Source: Dastarcus helophoroides (Eukaryota; Arthropoda; Insecta; Coleoptera; Bothrideridae). Taken from it: DNA of 64,000 nt. A program made the translations under genes and the position numbers. Each line of letters begins with the position of its first letter. Position 1 is the stretch's first letter. Shown piece after piece: positions 57,881 through 64,000 of the stretch. The notes under the pieces were generated by a model. It saw only the letters and a program-made list of their open reading frames with translations. It ran no database searches and had not been told where the DNA came from. The DNA is taken from contig CM053331.1 of the NCBI GenBank assembly GCA_028583605.1, positions 12,508,857 through 12,572,856 on the forward strand. The letters are read 5' to 3'.

Positions 57881-59700
57881 CATAATAAAAAATATGCAAA
57901 AAAAAGACGAAATCCCCAAAAATAATTAAGAAAATGAGTATGAATATTCGAAATAAGTCAAAATTTTGGAAAAAAATATGGAAATTTTCAAAATAAGTTT
58001 TGAATTTTGAATTTTTGAACAAAATATAGAATGAAAAATAAATTAAAATTCGGAAAAGATTTAGATATCAATTTTAAAAATAGCGTCGAAATTTTCAACA
58101 CAATTTTTGATGAAATTAAAAAAAATGATTTTGTTTAAAAAAGTCGAATTCTTCAAAGAAAAAAGTCTAAATCTTTAAAAAATCAGGCACAGTTTTAAGA
58201 AATAATCAAAATTTTCAGAGTGAAAGTCGGAGTTTTTAAAAAATCTGCTTTTAGAAAAAAAGTCGAAATTTTGAAAAAGCATGGAAATTTTCAAAATAAA
58301 TAAAAATTTTGGGAAAAAAATAAATGGAAAGTGGGAGAAATTAAATATTGGTTCAGAAAAATTATAGAAATGTTTTAATACGTGAAAATCTTCAATAACA
58401 AAATGTTAAGAAAATGGAGATTTAAAAAAAGTAATTTTGAAAAATGTCTTAATTTTCAAAATATGTAAATACATATTTAAGGAAAAATTTGTAAAATAAA
58501 TTCAATTTTAGAAAAGAAGTCGAACTCATAAAAAATTGATTTTTTAAAACGATTTCGAAATTTTTTAAAGAATTCTTCAAAGTCAAAACTTCGAAAAAGA
58601 CAAAATTTTCAATAAAACCAGAAATTTTCAAGAAAGTCCAAATTTAAGAAAATTGGAAATTGTTAAAGAAGGTCCAATTCTTCAGAAAGGGTAAAAATAA
58701 CTGAAAATTTTCAAAAAAAAACAATATTTAAAATAAAATGAAATTAAAAAATATCAAAATAATCAAAAAAGAAAATCGGAAAAACTGTAAATTATGAAAA
58801 AATGGGAACTTAAGAAAATCCAAATTTAGAAAAAAGTCAAAGTTATCAAAAAAAAAAATCAGTTATAAAACCAATTCGAAATTTATTAAGTTGAGTTCTT
58901 CAAAAAAGTAGAAATGTTCAAAAAAATCGAAAAATTCAAAAGAACAAAGTTCTTAAAAAAATTTTTAATTGCGTTTAAAAATCAAAAAATTCAAAAAAAA
59001 AAATTAAAAATCGCTTCTGCGCGAGATTAAGTCAAACTTTCGAGAAAATGAGTTCAAGTCGTTTTTGTATAAAATTTTGAAGTTACTGTGGGTCTTAAAG
59101 AAAGCTAAGTCATTTGAAGTATAATTAATTATCTAATTGTGCTTGTCAGTCAAAAGCCAAAAATCTAAATTTGGGGCCATTTGCAAACTGAGTTATTGTT
59201 GTTTTCTTCAATTTAATCTATTTTTGACTTAACCCCTTTTACACGCGCAGCAGCGAGATATAAATGTTTAAAATAAAAGTTTGAGATGTCGAAATTTTGA
59301 AAAAGTATGGAATTTTTCAGAATAAATCAAAATTTTGAAAAAATGTTAAAATTTTGAAAAAAAAGTTAAAATTTTGGAAAAAATAAAAATTCTGAAAAAC
59401 AAAGTTTGAAAAGAGTGGAAAGGTTATAATGTCGAATTTTTACAAAAAGAAGAAATTTACAAAACTAACGATTTTCAAATACGAAAAAATGTTCGAAACC
59501 GTCAAAATTATTAACGATTTAAAATTTTTGAAAAAGTTAAATTCTTCGAAAAATGTGTAAATTTTTAAAAAAGTTGAAAGTTTGAAAAAGACCGTGATTT
59601 TTAATTAGTCGAAATTGTTTAAAAAATGTTTCCAAAAAGTGTACATATTCAAAAAAGTACTCAAATAGGATATATAAAAGTTTTTCTATGCAAAAAAAAG
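57881..59700. repeat. A-rich filler block
   Basis: GTCGAAATTTTGAAAAA-type units, with a short more unique interruption at 59010-59260. No genes are seen. Confidence 0.6.
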
Positions 59701-59933
59701 CAGAATAAACATTATAATCCAGTTAAAATGGACACAAAAAACCCAAACCTTGACAAAATTTCCACAAAGCTAAAAATTTGTTCACGGACCTTTGACTAAT
59801 TATTTTAAATGACACGTGAAAAATCCTCATCGTTCTAACATGTGCTAAAATTTGTCTTTAAGGTCAAAGGTCATGAAAATCAGTTTTTCGCAAATATCCC
59901 TTAAACAATCAGTTATATTCTAAAAGTAGGTAT
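59701..59933. other. non-coding flank of the gypsy element, with a DR1 motif
   Basis: AGGTCAAAGGTCA at 59861-59873 is a perfect DR1 (two AGGTCA half-sites, one-base spacer), the consensus for nuclear receptors such as USP/RXR or HNF4. Function here is unproven. The last 5 bp before the LTR are GGTAT, the expected left target duplication. Confidence 0.4.
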
Positions 59934-60285
59934 TGTAACGACATGTAAATTGTAGAATTTAGTACGTAAGAACATTTTCTAGAAAGATCCGATAAGGAAA
60001 AGCGGCCGCGATAATGAAGCAAACGGCAGATAAGCGTTCTAGAAATTTCGGTAAACGATAAGCCCTATGTGCCGAAAACTTCTAGAACCCGATCCAGAGA
60101 TCTATATAAAGGGGGTCCGGTTGGCTTTCCCTCAGTTAGTCAATTAATCAATGTAGTTAGTGAGTTAGTATTTAGAAGTTAATTAAACAGTGTTAGTTGC
60201 AGCTGTAGTGTTCCGAATTTGGTTTGGAAATAAATTGGTTATAATTCACGCGTAATAATCATTTCGAACCGATAAGCTCGTAACA
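59934..60285 (+). repeat. gypsy 5' LTR
   Basis: 352 bp, TGTAACG…GTAACA (TG/CA ends). It holds TATATAAA at 60103-60110 and AATAAA at 60229-60234, the expected promoter and polyadenylation signals. The first 113 bp recur at 63888. Confidence 0.9.
60103..60110 (+). promoter_or_regulatory. TATA box of the gypsy LTR
   Basis: TATATAAA, followed by a GGGGGTCC stretch. It is positioned mid-LTR as expected for the U3/R boundary. Confidence 0.7.
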
Positions 60286-60287
60286 AC

Positions 60288-60302
60288 TGGTGTCAGAAGC
60301 GG
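60288..60302 (+). other. gypsy primer-binding site
   Basis: TGGTGTCAGAAGCGG begins two bases after the LTR. TGG matches the CCA end of a tRNA. I cannot assign the tRNA with confidence. Confidence 0.7.
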
Positions 60303-60433
60303 AATAATTTGTGGATTGTGTTTATTACTCCGAGAAATTACTGCCAGGTGTTCGGCAGTTTATACGGGGCGCCCAAAGAAAAATCTTGAACATTCTAAAA
60401 CGCTTTATAGAAACGAGATTGAAATCGACCAAA

Positions 60434-61655
60434 ATGGAACAACAACTCCAAGCGATAATAGATTTTATGAAAGATGCAAGAAAAAAGATGAAGAACGAAG
60501 TCGACGAAGAGAAGAACAAGAAAAGGAACGAAAACGACAAGATGAAGAACGAAGACGACATGAAAAAGAACGAGATGAAGAACGAAGACGACAAGAGAAA
60601 GAACAAGATGAGGAACGAAGATGACAAGATGAAGAACGAAGACGACAAGAATTGCGTAGTCCATTAGCAAATATAACAGAAGAAATGGGAGTCGACGTTG
60701 CTAAAATGAAAGTAGAAATTACAAGAATGAAAGGAGATATGGGAAAAGTCAAAGAAAAATTCGACAGCAAGCTTCTTGATTTGGACAATGCAATACAGAA
60801 GAAGATCAATGACATCGAAAATGCCATGAAGAAATTGCTAAGTGGACGATTCACGCAAACTGAATCCGAAAGTGTTCCCAAAAAGTGAAACCTCCAAACT
60901 ATGATGGACAAACATCCTTCCAGACCTAAAGAAAACAGTTCGAAGCTGCTGCTATAGAGGGACGCAAGACGAAAAGGCAACCTTATTGGTGGTGTGCATG
61001 CGCGAAAAAGCTCTTGAACCACTCCTGGCTCTATCTGACCATGAACTGGCTAACTATGAAGATTTAGTTAGGGCTTTAGAGCTGAGATTTGGAAACCATC
61101 ATTTACCGCAAGTGGTCTACTCGCAACTACTACTAAGGAAGCAGAAAAGTCATGAAACGCTGCAAGAATTCCAGGCTACGTAAAAAGACTGGCGTTTGCC
61201 GCCTATCCAACAGCACCAACCGACTTTCTGGAACTTTACTCAACTAGAATTTTTGTAAAAGGAATAATAGACCCAGAAGTCAGGAGAGTGATGCGCTTGT
61301 CAAACTTCCGAACATCGAGAGAGGCACTGATTAGAGCTTTGGAAGTGGAAGCTGCTCACAAGGTTTCGGAGCCAGAGATGTCACGAAGAATAAGGAAGGC
61401 CGACATTAAAGAGGCCGCCAATAACCTCCATCTCACGAATCTCATAAGCGCTAACATAAAGAAAACAAACGCGAACATGGACGCTAACATGAAGAAAATG
61501 AAGGCTAGCATGGAGGAAATGAATCCGAACATGAATACTAATATGGAGGAAATGAACGCGATCATCAAAGGACTGCTGGGGCTCTCAAAGATAAAACCAG
61601 CAGAAGCATAACATGTTACAGCTGTGGCAAACGGGGGCATATCAAGAAGGACTGT
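60434..61655 (+). pseudogene. gypsy gag, disrupted
   Basis: The first ATG of the coding-like part is at 60434 (MEQQLQAIIDFMKDA). The frame then shifts at an A-run near 60475 into an Arg/Glu-rich coiled-coil (DEERRRQEKE repeats) that hits TGA at 60622. It continues as SPLANITEEMGVDVAKMKVE, and after a further shift near 60890 the capsid-like region follows (LALSDHELANYEDLVRALEL, RFGNHHLPQVVYSQLLLRKQ). A CCHC zinc knuckle (C-X2-C-X4-H-X4-C) is at 61614-61655 in yet another frame. A MDANMKKMKASMEEMNPNMN-type repeat lies just before it. All expected Gag parts are present but in at least three frames. Confidence 0.85.
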
Positions 61656-61789
61656 AGGTCAACCCCCCCAAGAAGTCGACAAGCCCCTCAGTAAGAAAAC
61701 AACACGGTGAGAAGAAGAACTCACTAGCTAATGTCAAGAAACCAGTCCCCAAAACTCCCATCAAACAGACAAAAAGGACCAAGGAGAGT

Positions 61790-63857
61790 TTGGTGGTGGA
61801 AGCCAGCGTGGATGGAAGGAATGTACAGGTAACAGTGGACACAGGAGTCAAGGTGACTGTGGCACACGATACTCAAGCAATTCGTGACTGGCCAAGACCC
61901 AAAGATAAACAGGAGTTGAGAAAGTTCCTTGGGTTATGCACCTATTACAGAAGATTTGTAAAAGGGTACGCCATCATCGTTGCACCGTTACACTGACTAA
62001 CGAAAGGAAGAACGCCGTATGTTTGGACTCCGGATTGTGATACCGCTTTCCGAAAACTGAAGTCCGCCTTGTGTACAAGTCTTATCTTGTATTATCGTCA
62101 GCAGAACGGGAAGTTCGTGTTGGACACTGATGCCAGCAACGTCAGCATTGAGGCTTTGCTATCCCAAGTTCAAGGCGGTAAAAAAAGAGTCATCGAATAT
62201 TACAGCAAAATCCTGACGAAGCCGGAGAGAAACTATTGCACCACCAGGAAAGAACTTCTTGCGATAGTGAAAGCCATGTAACACTTCCACAATATGGGCA
62301 AGAATTCCTCATCAGAACAGATCATTTGGCGCTTTTTTATTTACTCCGAATGAAGAATGCAGAAGGACAGACAACTAGATGATTGGAAAGGCTTCAACAC
62401 TATCACTTTAAGGTGCATCATTGACCGGGACGACAGCATAACAATGCTGACGCTTTGTCCAGAAGCCCTTGTGGGGATTGCAAACACTGCGGATGAATTG
62501 AGGACCATGAGGACATGGTGAATATAAGGGTCACGTCTGTCCAGCCAGAAGACGAATGAACTGTTGAAGGCCTTCGGGAGTTACAGAAGAGCGATGCTGA
62601 TATCGGACCCATATTGGAATGGGCAGAAGCTGGAGATATACCTGAATGGCAAGAAGTTTCCGACAGGAGTTTAGCTCTTAAGAATTTGTGGGCCCAATGG
62701 AAATCCCTCCAGGTAGAGGACGGGGTGCTGAAAAGACCATGGGAAAGAGCGAATGGAAAGCGCGTCAACTTGCAGTTGGTGGTACCTCAAGAGAAGATTC
62801 TACAGATTTTGTGGGAGGTACACAATGGAACCTCTGGTGGACATTTAGGGATGAACAAGACCCTGGAGAAGATTCGGAAATGGTTCTATTGGGTTAACTG
62901 CAGGGAGAACGTCGAGCAGTGGTGTCGGAAATGTGTCACCTGCGCCGCATCCAAGGGTCCTCGTACAAGAACCAAAGGGGCCCTAACGCAGTATAATCTG
63001 GGAGCTCCTTTTGAAAGAATTGCAATCGATGTAGCGGGACTATTTCCAGCATCAGACGATGGAAGCAACCTGGTAGCCATGGATTATTTCAGTAAATGGC
63101 CTGAAGCTTACGCCAACCCTAACCAGGAAGCTACTACAGTCGCATTGGTTCTGGTGGAAAACTTTATCTGTCGATTTGGTGTTCCCTTGGAACTATACTC
63201 AGACCAAGGAAGGAACTTCGAATCGGGGGTCTTTCAAGAGGCTGTCTTCTTGGAATAAAGAAAACTCGAACGACACCTTTTCATCCTCAGTCTGATGGAC
63301 TGGTGAAAAGATTTAACAGGACCTTGGAGGAAGATCTTTCGAAGGTCACTTCCAAGCATCAGACAGACTGGGACCGACATCTACCACTGTTTCTAATGGC
63401 CTATCGCGCGGCAACTCATGAAACTACAGATTAGACTCTGGCACAAGTGATCCTCGGGAGGGAACTGCGGCTTCCGTGTGACTTGGTGTTGGGATCACCA
63501 AGGGAAACCCATAGGGAGACGATAGGTTTCGTAGACGACTTGAGGGAAGCGATATTGGAGACGCATACCCTGGTGCGGACGAAGATCAACTTGGCGACGG
63601 ACCGGATGAAGACAAGATATGACGTGAATGTCAACCATGGTGGTTTCAATGAGGGCGAACTGGTATGGCTACACAACCTTCAGCGAAGGAAAGGAGTTTC
63701 GCCGAAGTTTACGTCATCTTGGGAAGGGCCGTATAAAGTGCTGAAGAGGATCAACGACTTGGTATACAGGATCCAGCGTAGCGCCAGGACTAAAATGAAA
63801 GTGGTACACCTGAACAGATTCTGCAACTATAATGGCGAAGTCACTGATTGGAACTGA
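61790..63857 (+). pseudogene. gypsy pol: protease stub, RT end, RNase H, integrase
   Basis: The protease active-site motif VDTG (61835-61846) is followed within about 15 codons by the end of RT ([20 protein letters not shown]), so the rest of protease and nearly all of RT, including its YXDD box, are deleted. RNase H remains (LDTDAS … RNYCTTRKELLAIVKAM) to a TAA near 62280. Integrase: zinc-binding H-H-C-C region near 62820-62945, catalytic Asp at 63028-63030 (AIDVAG) and 63202-63204 (YSDQG). The third catalytic position is Lys (AAA, 63306-63308) where the family has Glu. A TAA at 63256 and a frameshift follow the second Asp. The C-terminal frame (63447-63857) is intact. Confidence 0.9.
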
Positions 63858-63874
63858 TCGGGACGATCAGTCTT

Positions 63875-63887
63875 AAGGGGAAGGCAG
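63875..63887 (+). other. gypsy polypurine tract
   Basis: AAGGGGAAGGCAG lies directly before the 3' LTR, 18 bp after the pol stop. It is the usual plus-strand primer site. Confidence 0.7.
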
Positions 63888-64000
63888 TGTAACGAAATGT
63901 AAATTGTAGAATTTAGGACGTAAGAAAATTTTCTAGATAGATTGGATAAGGGAAAGCGGCCGCGGTATTGAAGCAAACGGCAGATAAGCGTTCTAGAAAT
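63888..64000 (+). repeat. gypsy 3' LTR, first 113 bp
   Basis: TGTAACGAAATG… aligns without gaps to 59934-60046 with about nine substitutions. It is cut by the window end. Confidence 0.9.

Larger units (their letters stand above)
59934..64000 (+). mobile_element. Ty3/gypsy LTR retrotransposon, internally deleted, 3' LTR cut by the window end
   Basis: Order: 5' LTR, primer-binding site, gag, a protease stub fused to the end of RT, RNase H, integrase, polypurine tract, start of 3' LTR. This protease-RT-RNase H-integrase order defines Ty3/gypsy. No env frame lies between integrase and the 3' LTR. Many stops and frameshifts, and loss of most of RT, make it dead. The first 113 bp of the two LTRs differ at about nine positions, so the insertion is not recent. 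Confidence 0.92.

Noticed and set aside
60465..61022. 185-codon minus-strand Ser/Phe/Arg-rich frame
   Set aside because: Antisense shadow of the gypsy gag coiled-coil repeat.
1..64000. CRISPR array, operons, bacterial promoters or ribosome-binding sites
   Set aside because: The window is eukaryotic; the repeats lack regular unique spacers and there are no prokaryotic genes.

Overview
The window is a piece of an AT-rich, transposon-packed eukaryotic nuclear genome, almost certainly an insect. The only complete host gene is an insect-type MEP-1 zinc-finger gene with spliceosomal introns, one of them only 52 bp. The surrounding mobile elements (mariner, hAT-like, jockey-like and LOA-like LINEs, Ty3/gypsy) are typical of insects. 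A beetle is possible, but that is a guess.

Layout. 1-0.86 kb: 3' part of a dead mariner transposase. 0.86-2.56 kb: non-autonomous hAT-like element. 2.57-4.14 kb: palindromic foldback-type element. 4.1-11.0 kb: A/T-rich quasi-repetitive DNA ('filler') with two more hAT-like ends. 11-13.3 kb: more unique sequence with a possible promoter and a LINE 3' scrap. 13.3-22.4 kb: an inverted-repeat MITE, then satellite-like filler with a ~660-bp tandem duplication and a strand-polarity switch marked by a hairpin. 22.8-23.6 kb: a palindromic MITE, a second MITE and a tRNA-derived SINE-like head. 24.66-38.8 kb: MEP-1 on the + strand, six coding exons giving about 1,121 aa. Introns 2 and 4 carry filler and MITEs. 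39.53-42.87 kb: a hAT-like element with a perfect 8-bp target duplication. 45.06-46.05 and 56.1-57.9 kb: two broken copies of one LINE family. 47.9-52.35 kb: a LOA/I-type LINE with endonuclease, RT and RNase H, flanked by a 113-bp target duplication. 52.7-53.0 and 55.4-55.76 kb: two minus-strand coding-like 3' ends, the second probably a real terminal exon. 59.9-64.0 kb: a Ty3/gypsy element with 5' LTR, broken gag and pol, and the start of the 3' LTR.

The dominant feature is the filler. It is a degenerate run of roughly 18-20-bp units around GTCGAAATTTT followed by an A-tract. Blocks are either T-rich or A-rich on the + strand, and T-rich blocks often sit directly left of A-rich ones. Filler forms the interior of several unrelated non-autonomous DNA transposons. 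One palindromic MITE family is present both with a 45-nt loop and with its arms separated by about 0.9 kb of filler. This suggests filler accumulates inside, or travels within, non-autonomous transposons.

The host gene and the transposons do not form a pathway. MEP-1 is a chromatin repressor of the Mi-2 (MEC) type. Everything else is selfish or decayed DNA plus a few unassigned exon-like pieces.
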